A DNA stretch of 64,000 bases from Cristatella mucedo (Eukaryota > Bryozoa > Phylactolaemata > Cristatellidae). The notes under the pieces were generated by a model. It saw only the letters and a program-made list of their open reading frames with translations. It had not been told where the DNA came from and made no database searches. Positions 56,601-64,000 of the stretch are shown here, piece by piece. Positions within the stretch are counted from its first letter, which is position 1; the number at the start of each line of letters is the position of its first letter. The position numbers were made by a program, and so were the translations under genes. Location: assembly GCA_009760855.2 (NCBI GenBank), contig WPIO01000007.1, forward strand, positions 4,403,501 to 4,467,500, read 5' to 3'.

Positions 56601-58973
56601 CGAACCTCAAATCCTTTGGAAACCTTGCCTTTACTTCGTATGCTCCCAAAGTGTGGAACTCACTCCTAACTTACGTGACAAAATCCCTTCATTAGACGAC
56701 ATTTAAAAAGGAGGTAAAAAACGCACCTGTTTCTCACAGCATTTGATGCATCCGTGTGATTGGTTTTGTGTGCTTATCCATGCTGACACTATGCATGCTG
56801 CCGGTAACCATATTTAATAATAATAATAACAATCCTTGTATAGCACCATCACAGAATTTAATCTCTTTCTAGACACTTATCACAATGCATGTCACCTCTA
56901 ACCGTGTTATACTTGTTGACATGTCGATGTCACCATGTATGTCTCCGCCTGTAACTCCACAAAGTCATAAAGACTATGTGGGTGTTACTCAGGAGAGTTT
57001 TTGTATAGCGCACTCACATCCTAAGCGGCTGTCGGTAGCCAACAGACTTCGTCTCACGCAACAAAGAGAAAGTGGGAAGCATAGCAGAGTCAGGAGGGCA
57101 GTTGAGGTGGTGAGTAGCATGGAATTAGCAGCTCAGGACCGCTGTAAAGGATGAGCTATAGTCGGCAGCAGGAGAGTAGTTGTCCTTGCATAAGAATTGT
57201 GGAAGCAAGTTCCACAGTTTAGGACCATCAACCAACTGATGCTTCCCTTACAGCAACCATAAAGTGCATAGAAAGAGATTAAGTTCTCTGAGGGAGCTTT
57301 AGGAATGTATTATCTCTACCAATTAAAGCGAGAAAGTCCGTCATGCTGCAAGATGACTCACTTGCGTCGCCTAGCAGGATCGCAAACTTCCGCCAACGGC
57401 AACATAGTTCAGCAGTGTTTTCCGTGACTGAAATACTATGACTCAGGGAAGCGAGTCCACAGGCAGTGACCTACTCGTTATTTTGGTGAGTCGTGATGGC
57501 ACACTAGGTAAGGTGGTTGGTTATCACGAACTCAGTCTCGAGGTCGTGGGTTCGAATCCCGCAGTGGACGATCTTTTATTGCCCCTGCAAGCGGTGGTGA
57601 TAGCCATAAAGGCTCTCCTGTTGCTATACAAAAGAGGCTGTCTAATCAGCTAGCATTTTACTATAATATTGATATTTCTTAAAAGCACTAGCTAACCGAT
57701 TTCAATGTATTGTCTTTCCTGGGGTACCCAGTGATTTTGCCTAATCACTTACGTTCTTGGGTATCCAGTGTATTTGTCTAATCACTTATGCCTTAAGTAA
57801 ATAGAAAATAGCAACTATTCTACCAAAACTTTGCTTCTATGGTCACGACGATGATATTTTGAAATTTTGCTATTGGGCACGATGCAGACGTTCGGCAAAG
57901 ACGTCAGGTTTGCATATGCAGCCTGCATTTTGTGTTGCTACCCGAATTAGTAAGGCCGACATACGAAAATAAGTAGTTTCATAGAGGTGCAACCGTTCAG
58001 GTGCCTTGAACAAACATTTTATTATTGTCATAATATTAATAATAAATTTGTATAGCACTCTCAGAGAACTGAATCTCTTTTTAGGCACTTAGAAGCATGG
58101 CCAGACGATTATTTTGCAAAGTAGGAGAATAGTTAATACCATATTTATTTGCGATCTCATCGTGAGGTTTCTTGCACCCAGCAGATGCACTTTGCTACGT
58201 GTGTGGACAAATTGTCAAGGTACGAGGGAAAAGTACATTGTGAAAGCGGCTGTTAAGAAGCACACGGCCTACAAAGCATACTTCGGCATACCTGTCGGAG
58301 ATTAAGACAAACCCCACCGGTCACCTCATTTTAATGCAAGAGAACTCTTGAAGGTAAGGTGAACAGTTCCTTCTCTCTATATAGAATTTCTTGCGAATCA
58401 TTAGGAAATGTGTGAAATATCATAATTCTGGAATGTTTACAGGATAATACAGGCGATATAGAAGAGAGCCGTGGAGCTTGCTATAGCAAAAATGTGGCCA
58501 GAAACCGACTGACCGATCAAACTGCTGCTTCTGCACGGTGGACTGTTCCAAATGTCAAGCTGGCATGAGCGAGCCTCCCATCATTTATCCATACATTTCT
58601 TCACCCATCACCCCAGTACCACATCTCCTTGATCTCTACCCCGTCTCCACCCATCTGGAGAGGGATCAGCCATCTTCAGAACACCATCATCACTAATTTG
58701 CTTTTAGGCTACTTCATTCTATTGCTCCAGCTTAACAACCCGAACTACTTTCCAATCAGGCTAGGCATCGTACCACCTTCTCACTTCAGCCATTTAGCTA
58801 TACCTCGAGCCAACCTCAACTCTTTTATATGCCGCGCCTTTAGTTCATATGCTCCCAAAGCCTATATCTTACTTCCGACTGATGCCACGACACACCCTGA
58901 CTTGACGATATTAAAACATAAGCTAGAAATACACATATTTCTTACAGCACTAGCTGGGTCCGAGTGAATTTTA

Positions 58974-59041
<68 letters not shown>

Positions 59042-60870
59042 ACGCTGTGCCAGCTATCACTAATAATAATAATAATGATAACAATAATAATAATAATGCA
59101 CTTGATAAAGCGCCCTCAGATAACTCAATCTCTTTCTAGGCGCTTTATATTTGCTGCAAAGGGAAATGCAATTGAATGGTGAGTAATATCATGCTTGATA
59201 AACATATAAAATGAATAACATGGTTAGGGGTGACATGCACAGGGTCAGCATGCAAATGTGGTTAGTGGCAGCATGCACAGTGTCAGCACGCATAAGCACA
59301 TCAAGGACGAATCACAGGGACCCACTAAATGCTGTCCTAAATAGGTGTGTTTTTAAGTTCTTTTTAAATGTGGTCAGGTCAGGGGATGTTCTGACGCAGG
59401 TCGGGAGGGAGTTCCAGGCTTTGGGAGCATACGAACTAAATGCACGGTCTCCAAAAAATTTGAGGTTTTTACGAGGTATCGGTAACCTGCTGGATTCCGA
59501 AGTGCGGATGGTACGATGCTTGGCCTGATGGGGGAGTATATCTGAGAGATAGGCTGGAGCCAAAGAATGAAGTGACCTAAAACTAATCTAAAACTAACCT
59601 AAAACTAAACACTAATGATGCTGAGATGCTTCCTTTACATAAAAAGAGCTCAGAAAGAGTTGAGTTCACTTAGGGTGCAATACAAATGTCTTAAAATTAA
59701 TACTATTAGCTCTTATTGCTAGGGCCCAGGCACACCAAGAAAAGGGCAATTCGCATAGAAATGTTAGAAGCCGAACAGCTTAGGCCATGTTCTATATTAC
59801 TAGCAAGTTCGTTTTCGGCAACATAATGTGTGTCAGCTCTGGTAGCCGGCTCTGCTACTGCAGCTAGCAGTACAGAAGCTTCCACACGATGCACAACCGT
59901 TGTTCCCCAATACCCAGGATATTGAAGATTCCATGGAATTAACCAGTACAATCGATTGAGGAGTCCAGTAGCTCTCTGTGAGACTTGTCCATATATCCTG
60001 CACGCATGAATTAATCAAAAGAATGCAAAGGTAGAGCCTTACTGGGAATTAAGCCAGATGTTGGCATCCTGCTTTCGAGAAATCACAGACTTTCCATATT
60101 CCTTACAGCACTGGGCTAGCTGAGCATGCTATATTATTTGGGCCACCCTTGGTAAATGCAAGTTGCCAGCAAATGACAAACAATCATACAATGTCTTTCC
60201 CACTCCCCAAACATGCCAACCCCTCGGCTCGAAAAATTGGTTAAACATCACGCTTGCAAAACGACCATCGAAAGCCATGTGACGATCATGATGCTCATGG
60301 TTGTATGACCCATGGTTTGACCCATGGTATGGTATTAACCCATTTCACCCATGGTGTGACTCATGGTTGTACTCCCCCACCAGGCCAAGCATCGTACAAC
60401 CAGCTTTTCAGAATCTAACTGTCTACCTATACCTCGTACAAACCTCAAATCCTTTGGAGGCCGTGGCTTTAGTTCGTATGCTCCCAAAGGTTGGCACTCA
60501 CTCCCGACTTCCATCAAGACATCCCCTGCCTTGACCACATTAAAAAAAAAATTAAAAACGCACCTATTATCATAGCATTTAGTGGGTCCCTGGGATTCGT
60601 CCTTTATGTGCTTATGCGTGCTGACACTGTGCATGCTGCCACTAACCCCACTTGCATGCTGACCCTGTGCAAGTCACCCCTAACCATATTATTCTTGTTG
60701 TTTATTGAGCATGCTACTACTAACCATTCAATCATGCTTCCTATGCAGCAAATATAAAGTGCCTAGAAAGAGATTGACTTCTCTGGGGGCGCTTTATCAA
60801 GTGTGTTATTATTATTATTACTATTATCATTCCACACCAAGCACCACACAACCACAGTCCGATCCACACT

Positions 60871-60906
<36 letters not shown>

Positions 60907-63900
60907 GAGGGGAATGCACCTAAATTTGCCTATAATCTCTGCCGACTCACCCTTGCTGCTGAGGTTTGTCACCACCTGCAACACTCAGCATGACCTTGTC
61001 ATAATACTTGGCCAGAAAGAAATAGCCGTCTTCCCAGTCAGAACACACGTCAATCACGCATCTGTACTGACGGATGATTGAGTTACTGTCTACGCTCGAA
61101 TTCTCTTCGTTGTAGCGAGCGAATAGCAGCAATGCCTATAAAGTCGAGCATAGCATGCAACGAATGGTCAAACAATCGACATGCCCTCGACAAGAGCTCG
61201 AGCAGCTGAAGGCTGCATCTTGAGGCTCGTGCTGTTGCCAAGACGATGAGTCGAAAGCGGCTCACAGAAGCTCATCGAGCGGTCGGCTTCGGCCGCAGCT
61301 CACCTTGGCAAGCTGGAGCCGCGCCGATCGAGCGTCGCCCGAAACACTCGCAACAGCAGCTGCGCTCGGAGTCGTGCCATAGAATTCCTTGATACCTTTC
61401 TCAAGGCATATCTGAGCCTGGTCACGATCACCCTGGGTCGAAGGAATGCGCCCGTCAGAGCAGTGCAGCACACAATCATTCGCACGAGCTGCCGCTGAGA
61501 GCCAGTCGGCCCCACAGCTGTTGGCCGACACTTGTTCTGCTATGGCTCTCCATTGAAGTGCCCCACACGAGCCACACTTTTGTGTGATCTTATCTACCTT
61601 TTGCCAAAGCCACGTGGCTTGTTCGACGAACGTCTCCGGCAGGTTGTACGGATGCGCATTGAGCAGGAAGCTATAGGCAGTCTGCATCTGGTTTGCCCTA
61701 AACAGAAATTGAAAACGGCGAATGGACAAAATGTGCAGCACACCTTTGGCGCAGCTGTGGATGAGCACTGGCTGCTGGTGCTGCTGCTGCAGCTTCAGCA
61801 GCACCACATCAGTGCTTGCCAATGCCTGAGCAGCTGTGGAGCAGCTTGCACCTAGCAACATGTGGCACCTGACACAGCACAGCCAGGCAGCACAGCCTGA
61901 TTACATGCAATCAGCTGGCAGCAGCAGTACCTCGAGGCGACGCGTGCGCTCTGCAGCCAGCACAGTCCTATCTGGTGCTTCAAGAGGGCGTCCACGGCGA
62001 CGGTCTGCTCCTCCGAAGTACTTGCTCCTCTGACTGGAGGAGCAAGCAGCAATGCGCTGCCGGTGAGAGCGAGACCGAGCAAGGTTCGCCTCAGGGTGAG
62101 AATCGGCTCAAGGACGCGAAACGATTCCTGCAACCGAAGGCAGCAGGTGGTGGCGGCGCTGCTGCAACAAAGCTTGTCATGCACTAGTGGCACGCCTATA
62201 ATAATAATAAGTAATTCGTATGGCGCTCTAAGAGCACTTAATCTCTCTCTAGGCTCTTTACAACTCGCTGAAATGGAAGTATTAACCAATAGTTAGTTAA
62301 CAGCAAAGTGTCGTGCTAAGGCAAGCATGCAAAAGCATTTAAGTATCATGCTCAGACAAGCATACAAAAGTGCAAAAGAAGCCACTCACGGCAGCTGGTC
62401 AATAGGAACCTAGATAAGAGCATGCACTCAATCGCGCACCTGGTAAGCAAAGCACACAGGAAAAAATATAAGTCCATTGGAACGCTATGCAAAAGAATGT
62501 TGCCCTTGCCCTTGGTTACACCGTGCACAGTGTGGTATTGCACAACCATCCAGAAGGACGATTCACTTAGATAGAACAAAGGCAGCGTGGAATTGATAGG
62601 TTCTTAGCTTCATTTTGAATGTCGTCAAATAAGGAGATGACAAAGTGTCAGTGGGTAGTGAGACTGAGTTCATATCAGCTCCTGGGCATGCTATGTAGCT
62701 GCACGCAAAGATCAGAGAGGGTGCACAGCAAATTGCACAAAAAGGTCAACCTTGGGTGGTTCACCCAGTCGTGGAATAAGGTTTCGGTGCAAGCTGCATA
62801 CCAGTGAAGCCATGCTGTCCACTCGTTGCAACTTCCTTACAGAGAAAAGGACAGTTGCCTACAATTAGACTGGAGCCCCAGGTAGAACTTGAATCATCGA
62901 CTTCCATGCAGCCAGAGACGCCACAGATCAAATGGGTCAAGCAGCTCTGAGTCGACCGTAGTAAACATGTCCCAAACAGCTCCATTTTTGCCAAAGATTC
63001 GGGCTTGGATTGATTCTTGCCTATCCATCGGGGGGGGGGGGCGGGGCGGGGCGCTTTAGACTACTACCAATTCCCTCACAGCATTTGCGGCCAGACTTGG
63101 GCCGTCACAGAGATATAGTTGGTTACACAAAGCTGAAAACTAGATCAGCAGCAGCCACACAACGGCTGCAGCTTGGGCAGAACAATTCAGTTAGACTGAA
63201 AAGAACAAACAAGAGGGCGACTGGTCTCGGTTCATGTTTAAATAAATCTCAGATTAAAATCCGATATTACAAACCAGCCTTAAATTCATCCTATTTTATA
63301 GATGTATAAAGACCAGTATACCGACTACAGTGTGTACAATTCTGCCGATTCTTTTTGCAAGTTGCAAGGAAATATTGTACCTACCGAACTCCCAGCTCAT
63401 TTCTGGTGATTGCAATTTACTTCATCCCGGGCACAATTTGCATTATTCAGCAACTGGTTTCAATTCAATGTGGCTAATAGGTCAGCCATTTTGTCTTCAC
63501 ATCGGCAGTAATTGAATGGCACATGCACGATGTAATTTTGAGGACTTTTTTGCGTAGTTGCCACCTATTTAAGGGTCGTTTTTGATTATCTGCTATAGGA
63601 TAATGATCTCTATATAGCTCCAGCTGTCTTAAGAGACAGCCGCCAACATATTTTACAACATGCAGCTCATAAAGCTTACATAATGTTTCAAATAAACCTT
63701 GAGAGTATGATGACACGACACTTGAGCCAAGAAGCTGTAAGGTTCGCACAGCTTTCTGAGCTGGCATGCAGGAAATGACCCGTGTCACGTGTCGATGCAG
63801 CAGTGGCAAGGCAGAAGCCTACCTGTGCCAAGGACAGCCGTGCATCCCAATGTGACAAAAAAGACAACAGCTCGGCTTTGGTGAGTCGGTCGGTTCTGAA

Positions 63901-63946
63901 CAGCAAAATATTGCATGCATGTTCAGTCTCGGCCAGCATATGGAGC
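41590..63946 (-). CDS. ATR: ATR checkpoint kinase, 3' part: FAT, kinase and FATC domains (15 exons, 5' end outside window)
   Basis: Exons in transcript order: 63823-63946, 61931-62127, 61598-61697, 61304-61432, 60951-61135, 54484-54706, 51533-51643, 51225-51293, 47230-47316, 46824-46942, 45448-45583, 45057-45254, 44553-44806, 44022-44307, 41590-41919. All phases agree; 2548 nt encode the last 848 residues, against roughly 855 for the same region of human ATR (2644 aa). FAT-domain helices come first ([41 protein letters not shown]), then the kinase domain with KPKDDLRKD (ATP-binding lysine), [12 protein letters not shown] (catalytic loop) and VHVDFN (metal-binding Asp). The FATC end is MYFGWAAYM. 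Family knowledge: a nuclear PIKK that, with ATRIP, is recruited to RPA-coated single-stranded DNA and phosphorylates CHK1. All catalytic residues I can check are present, so it looks functional. The N-terminal HEAT repeats lie beyond 64000. Confidence 0.93.
42150..42610 (+). mobile_element. Degraded L2-like LINE split by a (TC)n run
   Basis: It encodes [19 protein letters not shown] (motif B remnant), then a TC repeat, then [16 protein letters not shown] (YVDD, motif C). It lies in the last ATR intron. Confidence 0.75.
42302..42351. repeat. (TC)n microsatellite
   Basis: About 50 bp of pure TC repeat inside a LINE reverse-transcriptase remnant. Confidence 0.97.
44022..44307 (-). CDS. ATR: ATR exon (catalytic loop and activation segment)
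   Basis: It encodes [17 protein letters not shown] (catalytic Asp-Arg-His), [15 protein letters not shown] (metal-binding DFN and activation loop) and [11 protein letters not shown]. The acceptor is gctaaag|G and the donor AGAG|gtacac. Confidence 0.96.
44553..44806 (-). CDS. ATR: ATR exon (kinase domain)
   Basis: It encodes [20 protein letters not shown], then [19 protein letters not shown], matching human IPLNDECGIIEWV...[19 protein letters not shown]. The acceptor is cgccgtag and the donor ACGTG|gtaagc. Confidence 0.95.
45057..45254 (-). CDS. ATR: ATR exon (kinase N-lobe, ATP-binding lysine)
   Basis: It encodes [19 protein letters not shown], then [20 protein letters not shown] and [10 protein letters not shown]. 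The lysine of KPKDDLRKD corresponds to the ATP-contacting lysine of PIKKs. Exactly 66 codons. Confidence 0.95.
45448..45583 (-). CDS. ATR: ATR exon (kinase N-lobe)
   Basis: It encodes [18 protein letters not shown] and [16 protein letters not shown], matching human FSEILIPLQSVM...PFPGHWAYIAGFDDM. The acceptor is ttctgtag; the donor ACG|gtgctg is weaker than average. Confidence 0.88.
46285..46351 (+). mobile_element. LINE tail with (ATT)n
   Basis: AGGGTGCTATATACACG is followed by eleven ATT units; only the terminal part remains. Confidence 0.6.
46824..46942 (-). CDS. ATR: ATR exon (start of kinase region)
   Basis: It encodes [18 protein letters not shown], matching human DATRLTDKLLELCNKPVD, then [13 protein letters not shown]. 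The acceptor is tatattttag and the donor ACCC|gtatgt, in phase 2. Confidence 0.92.
47230..47316 (-). CDS. ATR: Probable ATR exon, diverged, 87 bp
   Basis: It encodes 29 residues ([29 protein letters not shown]), exactly the length of the human segment between AVSK and DATRL. It shares the HC..I......RK pattern with an offset of two residues. Phase is 0 at both ends. The acceptor (gcatag) and donor (ATG|gtggaa) are weak, so this is the least certain exon of the model. Confidence 0.5.
47650..50095. other. ATR intron sequence without supported features
   Basis: Part of the intron between 47316 and 51225. Short frames on both strands lack known similarity. No RNA gene was seen. Confidence 0.4.
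50096..50470. repeat. Compound CA/TA/TG microsatellite with quasi-palindromic order
   Basis: Order: (CA)n - CGTGCGCGCACACACGTG - (TA)n - CACGTGTGTGTGCGCG - (TG)n - (TG)n - (TA/TAAA)n - (CA)n. Two large imperfect inverted repeats are nested in one 375-bp tract in an ATR intron. Confidence 0.95.
51225..51293 (-). CDS. ATR: ATR exon (FAT-kinase junction), 69 bp
   Basis: It encodes [20 protein letters not shown] and VSK, matching human EIIAKVFLAYPQQAMWMMTAVSK. The acceptor is acgttcag and the donor AAAG|gtaaacc. Confidence 0.93.
51533..51643 (-). CDS. ATR: ATR exon (end of FAT domain)
   Basis: It encodes [20 protein letters not shown] and [12 protein letters not shown], matching human LAPYQFLTAFSQLISRICHSH. 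Phase is 0 at both ends (37 codons). Confidence 0.92.
52540..52700 (+). mobile_element. tRNA-derived SINE, diverged copy
   Basis: It has GTGATAGCACAGGAGG, GGTCGTGGGTTCGAATTTTG and the body GTGATAGCCGTTTAGGCTCT. It lies in the ATR intron between 51643 and 54484. Confidence 0.75.
53485..53612 (+). mobile_element. L2-like LINE tail with long (ATT)n
   Basis: GCAAATGTAAAGCGCATAGA, the hairpin arm, TTTTATCAAGTG and then about 47 bp of ATT repeat. Confidence 0.8.
54484..54706 (-). CDS. ATR: ATR exon (FAT domain)
   Basis: It encodes [20 protein letters not shown] and SLWLDYG, the most conserved FAT segment, then an alanine/arginine-rich insert ([18 protein letters not shown]) before LMQLNR. The acceptor is gttctgcag|G and the donor AACCGC|gtaagg. 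Confidence 0.94.
55236..55375 (-). mobile_element. Diverged tRNA-derived SINE copy
   Basis: On the plus strand it shows GGACTCAAACCCACGACC, the complement of a degraded B-box region, and body complement AGAGGCCTAGTGGCTTTCAC. Confidence 0.55.
55800..55915 (-). mobile_element. L2-like LINE 3' tail
   Basis: AATAATAATAATCC and CTGAGAACTCAATCTCTTTC then GCACTTTACATTTGCTGCAA, the complement of the family end. Confidence 0.8.
56275..56815 (+). mobile_element. L2-like LINE C-terminal fragment
   Basis: Broken frames match [17 protein letters not shown]-like, [15 protein letters not shown]-like and [11 protein letters not shown]-like segments. It ends where an inverted LINE tail (56816-56890) begins. 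Confidence 0.75.
56816..56890 (-). mobile_element. Inverted L2-like 3' tail
   Basis: AATAATAATAATAACAATCC is followed by the complement of the 3' hairpin, in tail-to-tail contact with the preceding fragment. Confidence 0.7.
56940..57230 (-). mobile_element. Second LINE family, 3' part
   Basis: It shares GGTAGCCAACAGACTTCGTC and GTGGAAGCAAGTTCCACAG with 32036-32280. A main-family tail (57235-57312, plus) adjoins it. Confidence 0.7.
57486..57665 (+). mobile_element. tRNA-derived SINE, full-length copy
   Basis: The head GTGATGGCACACTAGGTAAG, the B-box GGTTCGAATCC, the body GTGGTGATAGCCATAAAGGC and the end AATCAGCTAGCATTTTA. Confidence 0.87.
58030..58100 (-). mobile_element. L2-like LINE 3' tail
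   Basis: AATATTAATAATAAATTTGT and CTCAGAGAACTGAATCTC then TTTAGGCACTT, the complement of the family end. Confidence 0.7.
58600..58970 (+). mobile_element. Degraded L2-like LINE C-terminus
   Basis: A 112-codon frame (58629-58967) keeps [20 protein letters not shown] and [13 protein letters not shown], the end of the LINE protein, followed directly by a TG repeat. Confidence 0.8.
58975..59041. repeat. (TG)n microsatellite
   Basis: About 66 bp of pure TG. Confidence 0.98.
59065..59590 (-). mobile_element. L2-like LINE 3' end, well preserved
   Basis: The minus frame 59312-59563 encodes [33 protein letters not shown] and KTHLFRTAF. Long stretches equal 17390-17720 base for base. Confidence 0.88.
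60297..60368. repeat. Short CCCATGGT-type tandem repeat
   Basis: ACCCATGG or ACTCATGG recurs about five times within 70 bp. Confidence 0.6.
60369..60835 (+). mobile_element. L2-like LINE 3' end
   Basis: It encodes [20 protein letters not shown] and [20 protein letters not shown], then the untranslated tail, hairpin and (ATT)n ending near 60830. Confidence 0.85.
60879..60906. repeat. (CG)n(CA)n microsatellite
   Basis: CGCGCGCG followed by about ten CA units, close to the donor side of an ATR exon. Confidence 0.9.
60951..61135 (-). CDS. ATR: ATR exon (FAT domain)
   Basis: It encodes [14 protein letters not shown], then [18 protein letters not shown], a near match to human EWEDGHFYLAKYYDKLM. 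The donor is AAGG|gtgagtcg, in phase 2. The intron that follows is about 6.2 kb and full of repeats. Confidence 0.93.
61304..61432 (-). CDS. ATR: ATR exon (FAT domain)
   Basis: It encodes [19 protein letters not shown] and an alanine/serine-rich stretch ending [10 protein letters not shown]. It corresponds to human GDVHQALIVLQKGVELCF. Phase is 0 at both ends (43 codons). Confidence 0.88.
61598..61697 (-). CDS. ATR: ATR exon (FAT domain)
   Basis: It encodes [14 protein letters not shown], then [13 protein letters not shown], matching the human QTAYNALLNAGE...VERAKWLWSK. The acceptor is tctgtttag|G and the donor AAAAG|gtagat. Confidence 0.9.
61931..62127 (-). CDS. ATR: ATR exon (FAT domain)
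   Basis: It encodes [18 protein letters not shown] and ends [10 protein letters not shown], both FAT-domain hallmarks of ATR. The middle ([20 protein letters not shown]) is longer than in vertebrates. The acceptor is cggttgcag and the donor TCGAG|gtactg. Confidence 0.87.
62190..62300 (-). mobile_element. L2-like LINE 3' tail, diverged
   Basis: ATAATAATAATAAG and GGCGCTCTAAGAGCACTTAA then TCTCTAGGCTC, just 63 bp from an ATR exon. Confidence 0.65.
62301..63822. other. ATR intron, no supported feature
   Basis: It includes a G-rich run at about 63031-63052 (GGGGGGGGGGG CGGGGCGGGGCG) that could form a G-quadruplex. No RNA gene or coding frame was recognised. Confidence 0.4.
63823..63946 (-). CDS. 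ATR: ATR exon (FAT domain): first exon in window
   Basis: It encodes [16 protein letters not shown] and [16 protein letters not shown], like the human segment LHMLCELEH...LNWVARLEMTQ. The acceptor is tttctttcag|G and the donor CACAG|gtaggc. Confidence 0.85.
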
Positions 63947-64000
63947 CTGAAAGAAAATACAGCCAGAACTGACACTTGCGCAACTATTCGGTAAACAAAA

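Noticed and set aside
62830-62950. Another minus-strand SINE copy
   Set aside because: Only a vague resemblance to the B-box region (AACTTGAATCATCGACTTCC); body segments are missing.

Overview
This window is ordinary nuclear DNA of an animal, most likely an invertebrate. It holds split genes with GT-AG introns of 80 bp to about 6 kb, many L2/CR1-type LINE fragments ending in (ATT)n, a tRNA-derived SINE family, a decayed Ty3/gypsy-like element and long simple repeats. I cannot name the species. I found no operons, CRISPR arrays, rRNA or convincing tRNA genes, and no undescribed multi-gene system. What is new here is two gene models and the structure of the repeats around them.

Two genes lie on the minus strand. 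The first, at 8519-28860, is a complete 10-exon homologue of SLC49A4 (DIRC2), a lysosomal major facilitator transporter. All splice phases agree and the joined coding sequence is 1374 nt (457 aa plus stop). It has a dileucine sorting motif near its N-terminus and a TCACGTGA box about 165 bp upstream of the start. The second, at 41590-63946 and continuing past the right edge, is the 3' part of ATR, the DNA-damage checkpoint kinase. Fifteen exons in consistent phase encode the last 848 residues: most of the FAT domain, the whole kinase domain and the FATC tail.

Layout. 1-8200: no recognised gene; LINE tails, SINEs and the left copy of a 1.25-kb near-identical duplication. 8.2-29.1 kb: the SLC49A4-like gene, its introns filled with LINEs, SINEs and microsatellites. 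29.1-34.7 kb: GC-rich sequence, an internally deleted LTR retrotransposon nested in a LINE, a SINE and a second LTR fragment. 34.7-39.1 kb: the two last exons of an SLC49A4 paralogue (one frameshifted), the right copy of the duplication and a head-to-head LINE pair. 39.1-41.6 kb: intergenic. 41.6-64 kb: ATR, with repeat-rich introns.

The two genes are unrelated in function: one acts in the lysosomal membrane, the other in nuclear replication-stress signalling. Exon borders were read by eye from splice consensus, phase and resemblance to the vertebrate proteins. No alignment or RNA evidence was available.
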